Shown: positions 35,007 through 43,276 of the stretch, in pieces
Layout of the letters: each line of letters begins with the position of its first letter
Position numbering within the stretch: position 1 is the first letter of the stretch
NCBI RefSeq assembly: GCF_900100195.1
Contig: NZ_FNES01000007.1
Coordinates: 62,001 to 126,000, forward strand
Origin: Billgrantia gudaonensis
GTDB lineage: Bacteria > Pseudomonadota > Gammaproteobacteria > Pseudomonadales > Halomonadaceae
DNA: 64,000 nt
Direction: 5' to 3'
Translations under genes and position numbers: made by a program
Notes under the pieces: model-generated
What the model was told of the DNA's origin: nothing
Databases searched by the model: none
What the model saw: the letters and a program-made list of their open reading frames with translations, nothing else

Positions 35007-36167
35007 ATGAGCAACGACAACAACAAGCGCATCACTCTCGACGACGTCAGCAAGCACTGGGCCGGGGCGGCAGCGGTGGATGGCATCTCCTTCACGGTGT
35101 CGCCGGGGGAATTCGTGATCCTGCTCGGGCCCTCGGGCTGCGGCAAGTCGACTACGCTGCGCATGATCGCCGGACTCGAACCGGCCTCCGGCGGGCGGAT
35201 CTGGATCGCCGAGCGCGACGTGACGCCGTTGGCCCCGGGTGAGCGCGGCATCAGCATGGTCTTTCAGTCCTATGCGCTCTTTCCTCACCTGAGTGTCGCC
35301 GACAACATCGTCTTCGGCCTGCGCAGCCGCAAGGTACCCAAGGCCGAGCGCAGCGAGCGTCTCGCTCGGGTGGCCGAACTGGTCGGGCTCACCGAGTACC
35401 TCGAACGCAAGCCGGCCCAGCTCTCGGGCGGTCAGCGCCAGCGGGTGGCGCTGGCCCGGGCGATCATCTCCGAGCACCCCATCTGCCTGATGGACGAACC
35501 GCTCTCCAATCTCGATGCGCGTCTGCGTGGCGAGATGCGACGCGAGATCAAGGCGCTCCAGCAGCGCTTGGGCATGACGGTGATCTACGTCACCCACGAT
35601 CAGGTGGAGGCGATGAGCATGGGCGATCGTGTGATCCTGATGCAGGAGGGGCGCATCGTTCAGGACGGCACTCCCGGCGAACTCTACGACCGCCCCGCCA
35701 CGGCCTTTGCGGCGAGCTTCATCGGCAGCCCGGCGATGAATCTGGTGGCGTTGGCCGCAGCGGCGGACGGCGCGGTGATCGATGGCGAGCCTCGCTGTCA
35801 TGTCGCCAGTCATGCCGCCAAGGGGCACTGGCTGGGGTTGCGTCCCGAATCGATCCAACTGGCGCCGACCGAGGCCCCGGGCGTGCCGGCCGAAGTGGTG
35901 GATGCCGAGTATCTGGGCGCCGACACCATCGTGCGCCTGCAGGTTGGCTCCCAGCAATTGCGTGCCCGGGTGCCGGGGGTGCCTGATCGGCGGCCCGGCG
36001 ATGCCTGCCGGTTGCAGTGGGAGCCTCGAGCGATGCATTTCTTCGACGGCGAGAGCGGGCAGCGTCTGGCGCTCGCCGGTCACGATGTCGCGGCGCCGCC
36101 GCATCCGCTGACGCCGGACGAGGCACTGAGCGTGTCCTCCCCGCACGGCATCCACCCACAGGAGTGA
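35007..36167 (+). CDS. Sugar / glycerol-3-phosphate type ABC transporter ATP-binding protein (UgpC/MalK)
   Basis: A 386-residue ATPase with Walker A 'GPSGCGKST', signature 'LSGGQRQRVALARA', Walker B 'CLMDEPLSNLDA' and 'THDQVEA', followed by a C-terminal TOBE/MalK regulatory region (about 250-386). The ATG at 35007 is favoured; an in-frame ATG at 34902 would add 35 residues without homology. It heads the set ATPase, receptor, two permeases (4 bp before the receptor gene). Confidence 0.92.
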   Translation: MSNDNNKRITLDDVSKHWAGAAAVDGISFTVSPGEFVILLGPSGCGKSTTLRMIAGLEPASGGRIWIAERDVTPLAPGERGISMVFQSYALFPHLSVADNIVFGLRSRKVPKAERSERLARVAELVGLTEYLERKPAQLSGGQRQRVALARAIISEHPICLMDEPLSNLDARLRGEMRREIKALQQRLGMTVIYVTHDQVEAMSMGDRVILMQEGRIVQDGTPGELYDRPATAFAASFIGSPAMNLVALAAAADGAVIDGEPRCHVASHAAKGHWLGLRPESIQLAPTEAPGVPAEVVDAEYLGADTIVRLQVGSQQLRARVPGVPDRRPGDACRLQWEPRAMHFFDGESGQRLALAGHDVAAPPHPLTPDEALSVSSPHGIHPQE

Positions 36168-36171
36168 ACCC

Positions 36172-37461
36172 ATGAGTGCTTTTCTTCCCCGTACCCTGAG
36201 CGGCCTGGCCGCCGCCGGCCTGTTGGTCGCCGGTCAAGCCACTGCCCAGCAGGAGCCGGTAGAGCTCACCATGTACTACCCGGTCGCGGTCGGCGGGGCC
36301 CTGACCGACGTGATCGACGGCCTGGTCGCCGATTTCGAGGCCGAGCACCCCGACATCGCGGTCGATGCCATCTATGCGGGCAACTACGACGACACCCGGG
36401 TGCGCGCCATGTCGGCCGTCGAGGCCGGTGACTCGCCGCAGCTTTCGGTGATGTTCTCCATCGACCTCTACGAGCTGCTCGAGCAGGACGTCATCGTCGC
36501 CTTCGACGAGGTGGTCGAGAGCGAAGAGGAGCGCGAGTGGGTCGACAGCTTCTACCCGGCGTTGATGGAGAACGGCATGCTGGACGGCCAGACCTACGGG
36601 ATCCCCTTCCAGCGTTCGACCATCGTCTTCTACTGGAACAAGGAGGCCTTCGCGGCGGCCGGGCTCGATCCCGACACTCCGCCCGAGACCTGGGAGGAGA
36701 TGGCCGAAATGGCGGCCACCATCCGCGAGGCGGGCGAGGACGACCAGTGGGGCGTGATGGTGCCCTCTACCGGCTACCCCTACTGGATGTTCCAGGCCTT
36801 CGCCTTTCAGAACGGCCATCGTTTGATGAGCGAGGACGGGACCGAGGTCTACTTCAATGACCCGGCGGCCGTGGAGGCTCTGGAGTACTGGGTGTCGCTG
36901 GCCAGCGAGCACGAGGCGATGCCCGACGGTACCCTCGAATGGGGCACGCTGCGCCAGAACTTCATCGAGGAGTCCACTGCGATGATGTGGCACAGCACCG
37001 GGAACCTCACCGCGGTGAAGAACGAGGCCGACTTCGACTTCGGCGTGGCGATGCTGCCCATGAACACTCAGCGCGGCAGCCCTACCGGCGGCGGCAACTT
37101 CTACCTCTTCAAGGATTCCAGCGAGGAGGAACGGCGTGCGGCCATGACCTTCATTCGCTGGATGACCGCCCCGGAGCGGGCTGCCGCCTGGTCCATCGAG
37201 ACCGGCTACATGGGCGTCAGCCCCGCCGCCTACGAGACCGAGGCGCTGCGGGAATACGTCGAGGAGTTCCCGCCGGCGGCGGTGGCTCGCGACCAGCTCG
37301 AGCACGCCACGGCGGAGCTCGCCACCTACCAGGGCGGTCGGGTGCGCCGTGCGCTGGACAATGCCGTCCAGGCGGCGCTGACCGGCCAGATGACGCCTCA
37401 GGAAGCGCTGGACCAGGCACAGGCCGAGGCCGATGCGGCACTGCGCCGCTACGCGCGCTGA
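36172..37461 (+). CDS. Extracellular solute-binding protein, UgpB-like
   Basis: A 429-residue periplasmic receptor with a signal peptide (about 1-25, 'AGQATAQQ'). 'YYPVAVGGALTDVIDGLVADF' and 'YAGNYDDTRVRAM' resemble UgpB, the receptor for glycerol-3-phosphate and its diesters; sugars remain possible. It works with the ATPase 4 bp upstream and the permeases downstream, from which it is separated by 221 bp carrying a hairpin element. Confidence 0.88.
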   Translation: MSAFLPRTLSGLAAAGLLVAGQATAQQEPVELTMYYPVAVGGALTDVIDGLVADFEAEHPDIAVDAIYAGNYDDTRVRAMSAVEAGDSPQLSVMFSIDLYELLEQDVIVAFDEVVESEEEREWVDSFYPALMENGMLDGQTYGIPFQRSTIVFYWNKEAFAAAGLDPDTPPETWEEMAEMAATIREAGEDDQWGVMVPSTGYPYWMFQAFAFQNGHRLMSEDGTEVYFNDPAAVEALEYWVSLASEHEAMPDGTLEWGTLRQNFIEESTAMMWHSTGNLTAVKNEADFDFGVAMLPMNTQRGSPTGGGNFYLFKDSSEEERRAAMTFIRWMTAPERAAAWSIETGYMGVSPAAYETEALREYVEEFPPAAVARDQLEHATAELATYQGGRVRRALDNAVQAALTGQMTPQEALDQAQAEADAALRRYAR

Positions 37462-37500
37462 CGTTCTGATAGCCGTTGCCGACGCAAACGCAAACAGGGA

Positions 37501-37661
37501 GCGCCGGGGCAGGTCAATGAAGCGGTCATTTGCCAGGGGTGGGTTGGCCATGGATGGCCAGCGTCGGCCCTGCGAGCGGAGTGGAATGCAAGAACGCCGC
37601 AGGGCAAATGACGCTCCAGGGAGGGATTCACAGCGCCTCCTGAGTGGCCTCTGTCCCCGGT
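37501..37661 (-). repeat. Dispersed hairpin element, copy R3 (intermediate form)
   Basis: More diverged copy in the same orientation as R1. Outer arms GCCGGGGCAGG and CTGTCCCCGG pair partly. The middle is nested: CATTTGCC/GGCAAATG (37527-37534 with 37603-37610) encloses TGGCCAT-GG-ATGGCCA (37545-37560) and a stem GCCCTGCG/CGCAGGGC. The asymmetric box reads, on the minus strand, GCTGTGAATCCCTCCCTGG. It sits inside an ABC transporter operon, between receptor and permease genes. Confidence 0.8.
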
Positions 37662-37682
37662 AACCCCAAGACAGGACGAAGC

Positions 37683-38570
37683 ATGGCGAACCCGACCTCC
37701 GATCGCCGCATGCAGATCTACGGCGCTTTGCTGCTACTGCCGGCGGCGGTGCTACTCGGCACCTTCGCCTACTTGCCTACCGTCGCCACACTGATCAACA
37801 GTCTCTTCCTGCCCGGCTTTCGCGGTGCGCCGCCGGCGTTCGTCGGGCTGGAGAATTATCGGGTGCTGATCGAGGACGCCACCTTCTGGCAAGTGGCGCG
37901 CAACAACCTCTTCTATGCGCTAGGTACCATTCCTGCCTCCATCGCCCTGGCGCTGGGCATGGCGCTGTTCGTCAACGGCCGACTGCCGGGACGAGGGCTG
38001 GTGCGCATGGCCTACTTCACGCCCACCATCCTGCCGATGATCGCCGCGGCCAACATCTGGATGTTCTTCTATGCACCGCAGATCGGGCTGTTCAACCACC
38101 TGCTCGAGGGCCTGGGCATCAGCGGGCCGAACTGGCTCGGCGATCCGGGGGTGGCGCTCGGCTCGGTGATCGTGATGACCATCTGGAAGGAGGCGGGCTT
38201 CTTCATGATCTTCTACCTGGCGGCACTGCAGAGCATCCCGCCGGAGCTCGAGGAGGCCGCCAACCTGGAGGGGACCGGCCGCTGGAGCTACTTCTGGCGG
38301 GTGACCTTCCCGCTGCTGATGCCCACCACGCTGTTCGTGCTGATCAATGCGCTGATCAACGCCGTGCGCGTGGTCGATCACCTCTTCATTCTCACCAAGG
38401 GCGGGCCCAACAATGCCACCAACCTGCTGCTCTACTACGTGTACGAGAACGCTTTCTCGTTCTTCGACCGCACCTATGCGGCTACCATCACGGTAGTGAT
38501 CCTGCTGGTGCTGGCCGTGGTGGCGACCATCAAGTTCCGTGTGCTCGACCGTCGGACCCACTACCAATGA
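37683..38570 (+). CDS. ABC transporter permease, UgpA/MalF type
   Basis: A 295-residue inner-membrane permease with about six helices and the EAA loop ('ELEEAANLEGTGRWSYFWRV'). The ATG at 37683 follows AGACAGGA. It forms the channel with the UgpE-type permease encoded 34 bp downstream. Expression relative to the receptor gene may be affected by the hairpin element in the preceding gap. Confidence 0.92.
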   Translation: MANPTSDRRMQIYGALLLLPAAVLLGTFAYLPTVATLINSLFLPGFRGAPPAFVGLENYRVLIEDATFWQVARNNLFYALGTIPASIALALGMALFVNGRLPGRGLVRMAYFTPTILPMIAAANIWMFFYAPQIGLFNHLLEGLGISGPNWLGDPGVALGSVIVMTIWKEAGFFMIFYLAALQSIPPELEEAANLEGTGRWSYFWRVTFPLLMPTTLFVLINALINAVRVVDHLFILTKGGPNNATNLLLYYVYENAFSFFDRTYAATITVVILLVLAVVATIKFRVLDRRTHYQ

Positions 38571-38604
38571 GAGCATTCACCATGCTGCTGCCGGGGATAC
38601 GACC

Positions 38605-39444
38605 ATGATCGCTACCGCCAGCCCCGCGACTCGCTTCGGCGCCTACCTGCCCAGGCTGGAGACGACGGCCGCCTGGCTGTTGGCGATCGTATGGATATTT
38701 CCACTGCTGTATGCCGTGTGGGCAGCCTTCCACCCGGCCGAGTTCATGGTGCGCTTCGACCTGCTGGCGCCGCTGACCCTGGACAACTTTGCCGATGCCT
38801 GGGAGCAGGCGCCTTTCGCGCGCTATTACCTCAACACCTTTCTGCTGGTCACCGGCATCGTTGCCGCACAGTTCGTGGTATGCACCCTGGCGGGCTTCGC
38901 CTTCGCTCGCTTTCCCATTCCCGGCAAGGACTTCCTGTTCATGCTGGTGCTGATCCAGCTGTTCGTGTTTCCCGAGGTGCTGATCGTCGAGAACTACCGT
39001 ATCGCAAGCTCCCTGGGGCTGGTCGACACCATCGCCGGCATCGGCTTGCCCTACGTGGCCAGCGCCTTCGGCATCTTCCTGCTGCGCCAGACCTTCAAGA
39101 CCATCCCGCGAGAGCTGGAAGATGCCGCCCGTGTCGAGGGTTGCGGCTGGATGGCGGTGCTGCTCAAGGTCTACGTGCCGCTGGCCAAGCCCACCTACCT
39201 GGCCTACGGGCTGGTCTCCATCAGCCACCACTGGAACAATTTCCTGTGGCCGCTGGTGGTCACCAACTCGGTGGAAAGCCGCCCGCTCACCGTGGGGCTG
39301 GGGATCTTTTCGGCACCGGAGACGGGCGTCAACTGGGCCACGATCAGTGCCGCCACCCTGCTCAGCATTGCACCGCTGCTGGTCGCCTTCCTGCTCTTCC
39401 AGCGTCAGTTCGTGCAGTCCTTCCTGCGGGCGGGAATTCGCTGA
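38605..39444 (+). CDS. ABC transporter permease, UgpE/MalG type
   Basis: A 279-residue permease with six helices and the EAA loop ('ELEDAARVEGCGWMAVLLKV'). ATG 38605 is preferred to a far upstream in-frame start because the first helix begins near residue 18. Last gene of the transporter operon; it ends 3 bp from the convergent EamA-family gene. Confidence 0.92.
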   Translation: MIATASPATRFGAYLPRLETTAAWLLAIVWIFPLLYAVWAAFHPAEFMVRFDLLAPLTLDNFADAWEQAPFARYYLNTFLLVTGIVAAQFVVCTLAGFAFARFPIPGKDFLFMLVLIQLFVFPEVLIVENYRIASSLGLVDTIAGIGLPYVASAFGIFLLRQTFKTIPRELEDAARVEGCGWMAVLLKVYVPLAKPTYLAYGLVSISHHWNNFLWPLVVTNSVESRPLTVGLGIFSAPETGVNWATISAATLLSIAPLLVAFLLFQRQFVQSFLRAGIR

Positions 39445-39447
39445 GTC

Positions 39448-40350
39448 TCAGCTCAGGCGCTGTCGCCGCGCGGCCAGCAGCGGCCGGGTCAGCGTCTGGG
39501 CCATGAGCACGCCAGCGAGCACCAGGGCGCCGCCGATGACATGAAAGACGGCCAGCCGTTCGCCCAGGGCGAGCATGGCGATGATGGCACTGAACAGCGG
39601 CATCAGGTTGATGAAGATGCTGGCGCGGCTGGCACCGATCTGGCGGATGGCGCGCATCCACAGGTAGGTGGTGACGATCGAGGCGGGAATGCCGGCGTAC
39701 ACGATCAGCCCGACGTTGCCGGCATCCACCGGCGTCATGGGCCCCAGCAGGTAGGGGGGCAGGAGCAAGAGCACGGCGAAGCACACCTGGGCATAGAGCA
39801 CCACCCAGGGCGGAAGGTCCAGCGGCCAGCGCTTGAGCATCACCCCGTAGAGGGCGTAGCAAGTGGCGGCGATCACCATCAGCGCATCGCCCACCGCGAC
39901 CTCGAGGCCGAGCAAGGAGGCCGGATTGCCTCGGCCCAGCAGCACCAGCACGCCGACCAGTGCCACGCCGCCGCCCAGAGTGCCGCCGAGGGTCGGCGCT
40001 TCACGCAGGATCAGGGCGCTGAGCAGCACGGTGAGCAAGGGCACCATGGCGGCGAGAATGCCCATGTTGGTGGCGCTGGTGGTCTCCGCGGCGACGTAGG
40101 CCAGGCCCTGCCACAGCGCCATGCCGAGCATGCCGAGGATGGCCAGTTTGGACCATTCACGGCGAATGGTGGCCCGGTGCTTCCAGGCGCTGGGGGCGAC
40201 GAAGGGAGTGAGCACGGCCAGTGCCAGCACCCATCGCAGGAACGCGATGCTGCTCGGTGCGATGGCGCCCACAGTGAGCTGGTTGATGGTCATGTTGCCG
40301 GACCAGATCAGCACGGCGCCCAGCGGTGGCAGCAAGTACAGCAGCGGCAT
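39448..40350 (-). CDS. EamA family drug/metabolite transporter
   Basis: A 300-residue membrane protein with ten helices as two EamA repeats (about 1-140 and 150-290), typical of small-metabolite exporters of the DMT superfamily. Start ATG 40350. It lies downstream of glcG but behind a strong hairpin (40375-40399), so it may be transcribed separately. Confidence 0.9.
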   Translation of the reverse strand: MPLLYLLPPLGAVLIWSGNMTINQLTVGAIAPSSIAFLRWVLALAVLTPFVAPSAWKHRATIRREWSKLAILGMLGMALWQGLAYVAAETTSATNMGILAAMVPLLTVLLSALILREAPTLGGTLGGGVALVGVLVLLGRGNPASLLGLEVAVGDALMVIAATCYALYGVMLKRWPLDLPPWVVLYAQVCFAVLLLLPPYLLGPMTPVDAGNVGLIVYAGIPASIVTTYLWMRAIRQIGASRASIFINLMPLFSAIIAMLALGERLAVFHVIGGALVLAGVLMAQTLTRPLLAARRQRLS

Positions 40351-40374
40351 GGCATCCTCGACGGTGGAAAGCGT

Positions 40375-40399
40375 GAAGCCCCGCACGAGGCGGGGCTTC
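40375..40399 (-). terminator. Terminator-like hairpin after glcG
   Basis: GAAGCCCCGC-ACGAG-GCGGGGCTTC is a perfect 10-bp stem 22 bp beyond the glcG stop codon and 25 bp before the EamA gene start. No clear T-run. Confidence 0.65.
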
Positions 40400-40421
40400 A
40401 AGGATACGTCAGAGGTGGGCG

Positions 40422-40823
40422 TCAGGCGATGGCGGCAACGGCCGCCTTGGCGATCTGCACGTCCTGGTCGGGCTTGACGCCGGAGATGCCCACGGTGCCG
40501 GCCATCTGACCCTCGACCCATACCGGTACGCCGCCGGAGAGCATTCCCTGCAGCGGCACCGAGAGGAAGGCGTTGCGGCCGCCGTTGATCATTTCCTCGA
40601 ACTGCTGGGTTTCGCGGGCGCCCAGGGCGGCACTGCGCGCCTTCTCCGTGGCGATGCCCACTGTCATGGCCGGGGCGCCGTCGAGGCGGCGCAGGCCGAG
40701 CAGGTGGCCGCCGTCGTCGGCCACGGCGACGGTCACCTTCCAGCCGTTGGCCTCGGCTTCCTGCTGGGCGGCGTCGAGGAGGGCGTTGACCTCGCTGAGG
40801 GTCAGTACGGGCTTGGTATTCAT
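40422..40823 (-). CDS. glcG: GlcG/HbpS family protein
   Basis: A 133-residue protein of the GlcG/HbpS family, found in glycolate-utilisation operons and in some heme-binding systems. 'VNALLDAAQQEAEANGWKVT' and 'GGVPVWVEGQMAGTVGISG' are conserved in the family; the exact role is unknown. It follows glcF by 51 bp that contain a 7-bp tandem repeat. Confidence 0.88.
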   Translation of the reverse strand: MNTKPVLTLSEVNALLDAAQQEAEANGWKVTVAVADDGGHLLGLRRLDGAPAMTVGIATEKARSAALGARETQQFEEMINGGRNAFLSVPLQGMLSGGVPVWVEGQMAGTVGISGVKPDQDVQIAKAAVAAIA

Positions 40824-40844
40824 CGGGACTCCTTGGTTGATATT

Positions 40845-40890
40845 GGCTACGGGCTACGGGCTACGGGCTACGGGCTACGGGCTACGGGCT
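40845..40890. repeat. 7-bp tandem repeat overlapping the glcF stop codon
   Basis: The unit GGGCTAC occurs about six times in perfect head-to-tail order in the gap between glcF and glcG. The glcF TAG stop (40877-40875) lies inside the array. Because 7 is not a multiple of 3, gain or loss of a unit would leave the coding part in another frame only if it fell upstream of the stop; most units lie downstream in the gap. Confidence 0.9.
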
Positions 40891-42146
40891 GCTCGAGACC
40901 CGTCGCTCGTGGCCGGGGCAAGGGCCTCATCGACGATCTCGATCCAGTGCCTGACCTCGGTGCGGCCGGCGCTGGCCAGGTGGGTCTGGCAGCCGATATT
41001 GGCGGTCACGATCGTTTCCGGATGCCCCGCTTCCAGGTTGTCGAGCTTGTTATCGCGCAGCTGGGTGGCGAGCTCCGGCTGGGTGATGGAGTAGGTGCCC
41101 GCCGAACCGCAGCACAGGTGGGCGTCGGCCACCGGGGTGAGGGTGAAGCCGAGCTTGACCAGCACGGCTTCCACGGCGCCGCCGAGCCGCTGGGCGTGCT
41201 GCAGGGTGCAGGGGCAGTGGAAGGCCAGCTTGCGGCTCTCCTTGATGGCGAGCGGCGCGACATCCTCGTCGCGCAGCACCTCGACGAGGTCCTTGGCCAG
41301 TTCGCTGACCCGTGCCGCCTTCTCGGCATAGGCCGGGTCGTCGGCGAGGATGTCGCGGTACTCCTTGACGAAGGCGCCGCAGCCGCTGGCCGTCTGCACG
41401 ATGGCTTCGGCCCCGGCCTCGATGTGGGGCCACCAGGCGTCGATGTTGGCCCTGGCTCGTGCCCGGCCGTCGTCCTGGGCGTTCAAGTGGAAGTCGATGG
41501 CCCCGCAGCAACCCGCCTCGCTGACCGGCGTGAGGCCGATGCCCAGGCGGTCCAGAACCCGCGCCGTGGCAGCGTTGGTGTTGGGCGAGAGTCCCGGCTG
41601 GACGCAGCCCTCGAGGATCAACATCTGTCGGGCGTGCTGCTGATGGTCGGGGCGCGTGCCGGCATCCACCGGGGCCGGCGGCAGTTTGTTCTTGAGCGCA
41701 CCCGGCACCAGCGGCTTGAAGGTCAGCCCCAGCTTGAGCAGTGCCTTGAAGCGTCGAGGATCGACCAGGGCCTTGCGCAACCCGAAGCGCAGCGCCTGCT
41801 CGCTGGCCTTGCGCGGCACGCGGCGTTCGATCTCGGCACGGCCGATGTCGAGCAGCTTGTGGTACTCCACGCCCGATGGACAGGTGGTCTCGCAATTGCG
41901 GCAGGTCAGGCAGCGGTCCAGGTGCAGCCGGGTCTGCTCGGTCACCAGGCCGTCGTCGTCCGGGTTCTCGAGCATCTGCTTCATCAGGTAGATGCGCCCG
42001 CGCGGCCCGTCGCGCTCGTCGCCGAGCAGCTGGTAGGTGGGGCAGGTGGCGTTGCAGAAGCCGCAGTGCACGCAACTGCGCAGCACGCGGTCGGCCTCGC
42101 GGATGTGCGGCTGCTTGAGGGCTTCCTCGGTGAAGTGCGTCTGCAT
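40875..42146 (-). CDS. glcF: Glycolate oxidase iron-sulfur subunit
   Basis: A 423-residue subunit carrying two [4Fe-4S] motifs ('CVHCGFCNATCP' and 'CLTCRNCETTCP') near residues 35-95, and two CCG domains ('EAGCCGAIDF', 'LCCGSAG'). It takes electrons from GlcDE to the respiratory chain at the inner membrane. The C-terminus ('SRAARSP') is encoded by the start of a 7-bp tandem repeat. 18 bp separate it from glcE. Confidence 0.95.
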   Translation of the reverse strand: MQTHFTEEALKQPHIREADRVLRSCVHCGFCNATCPTYQLLGDERDGPRGRIYLMKQMLENPDDDGLVTEQTRLHLDRCLTCRNCETTCPSGVEYHKLLDIGRAEIERRVPRKASEQALRFGLRKALVDPRRFKALLKLGLTFKPLVPGALKNKLPPAPVDAGTRPDHQQHARQMLILEGCVQPGLSPNTNAATARVLDRLGIGLTPVSEAGCCGAIDFHLNAQDDGRARARANIDAWWPHIEAGAEAIVQTASGCGAFVKEYRDILADDPAYAEKAARVSELAKDLVEVLRDEDVAPLAIKESRKLAFHCPCTLQHAQRLGGAVEAVLVKLGFTLTPVADAHLCCGSAGTYSITQPELATQLRDNKLDNLEAGHPETIVTANIGCQTHLASAGRTEVRHWIEIVDEALAPATSDGSRAARSP

Positions 42147-42164
42147 GTCAGCTTCTCGTCAATC

Positions 42165-43265
42165 TCAGAGGTCGGCGTAGAGTCGGCCAGGGTTGAAGAT
42201 GCCGTGCGGGTCGAGTTCGGCCTTTAGGTTGCGGTGGTACTTCATCAGCACCGCGGACAAGGGTGTGAAGGGCTCGACGCCGGCCACGCGGGGGCCGTAG
42301 CAGGTAGCGTGGCCGCCGGCTTCGCGGCACGCCTCGCGCAACGCCTCGGAGTCGAGTTCGGCGCGCAGCCAGCGTTGGGCGCCGGCCCAGTCGTGGAGCA
42401 TGGCCGTGTCGTCGATCTCGGCCAACCCCAGGTCGGGGGCACGATGCGGCAGCGAGAGGCGCCACAGCGGCCGGGCATCGTCGGCGGAAAAGAAGGGCAG
42501 CGCGAGATCGCGCAGGGCGTCCCACCAAGCGTTGTCCAGGTCGTCGCCGCCGATGCGCTCACGGGTCGCGGCCACCGAGCTGGGGCCGCCTTCGAGACGC
42601 AGGTGCAATGCACCGTCTAGCCAGGCGGCAGCACTGATCGGCAGCGGCTCGCGCCCCCACTCGGCGAGGCGTTGGCGGGCATCGGCCAGCGGTAGCTCCA
42701 GGCGCAGGCTCTGGGTGGTGAGCGGGCGCGGGATCACCTTCAGCGATACCTCGCCGATCACGCCCAGAGAGCCCTGGGCGCCGACCATCAGCCGCGACAG
42801 GTCGTAGCCGGCGACGTTCTTCATCACTTGGCCGCCGAAGCGTTGCTCGATGCCCTCGTGGTTGATCAGGCGGATGCCGAGTACGAAGTCGCGCACTGCG
42901 CCGGCCCAGGGACGGCGCGGTCCCGAGAGTCCAGTGGCGATCATGCCACCGACGGTGCTGGCTTCACCGAAGCGCGGCGGTTCGAAACCGAGCATCTGGC
43001 CGTGCTCGGCCAGCGCCGCTTCCAGCTCGGTGAGCGGCGTACCGGCACGCACCGAGACGACCAGTTCCACCGGGTCGTAGAAGGTGATGCCGTGGTGTTC
43101 GGCGGTGGATAGGGTCTCGCCCTCCACCGGACGACCGTAGAAGTGGCGCGTGTCGCCGCCGACGATGCGTAGCGGAGTGCGCTCGGCGGCGGCCTGGCGA
43201 AGACGCTCGCCAAGCGCGGCGCTGGCGTCGTGGCCGGGATAGTCGGTGGGTGCAGTGCTAGCCAT
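42165..43265 (-). CDS. glcE: Glycolate oxidase FAD-binding subunit
   Basis: A 366-residue FAD-binding type 4 protein, partner of GlcD in glycolate oxidation to glyoxylate. 'TVGGMIATGLSGPRRPW' and 'GGQVMKNVAGYDLSRLM' are typical of GlcE. ATG 43265, 11 bp after the glcD stop. Much longer open frames in this stretch are fusions across frames and not real. Confidence 0.95.
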   Translation of the reverse strand: MASTAPTDYPGHDASAALGERLRQAAAERTPLRIVGGDTRHFYGRPVEGETLSTAEHHGITFYDPVELVVSVRAGTPLTELEAALAEHGQMLGFEPPRFGEASTVGGMIATGLSGPRRPWAGAVRDFVLGIRLINHEGIEQRFGGQVMKNVAGYDLSRLMVGAQGSLGVIGEVSLKVIPRPLTTQSLRLELPLADARQRLAEWGREPLPISAAAWLDGALHLRLEGGPSSVAATRERIGGDDLDNAWWDALRDLALPFFSADDARPLWRLSLPHRAPDLGLAEIDDTAMLHDWAGAQRWLRAELDSEALREACREAGGHATCYGPRVAGVEPFTPLSAVLMKYHRNLKAELDPHGIFNPGRLYADL

Positions 43266-43276
43266 GGGCGTTCCTG

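Noticed and set aside
40845..40890. CRISPR-like array
   Set aside because: The unit is 7 bp, contiguous and without spacers, so it is a simple tandem repeat.
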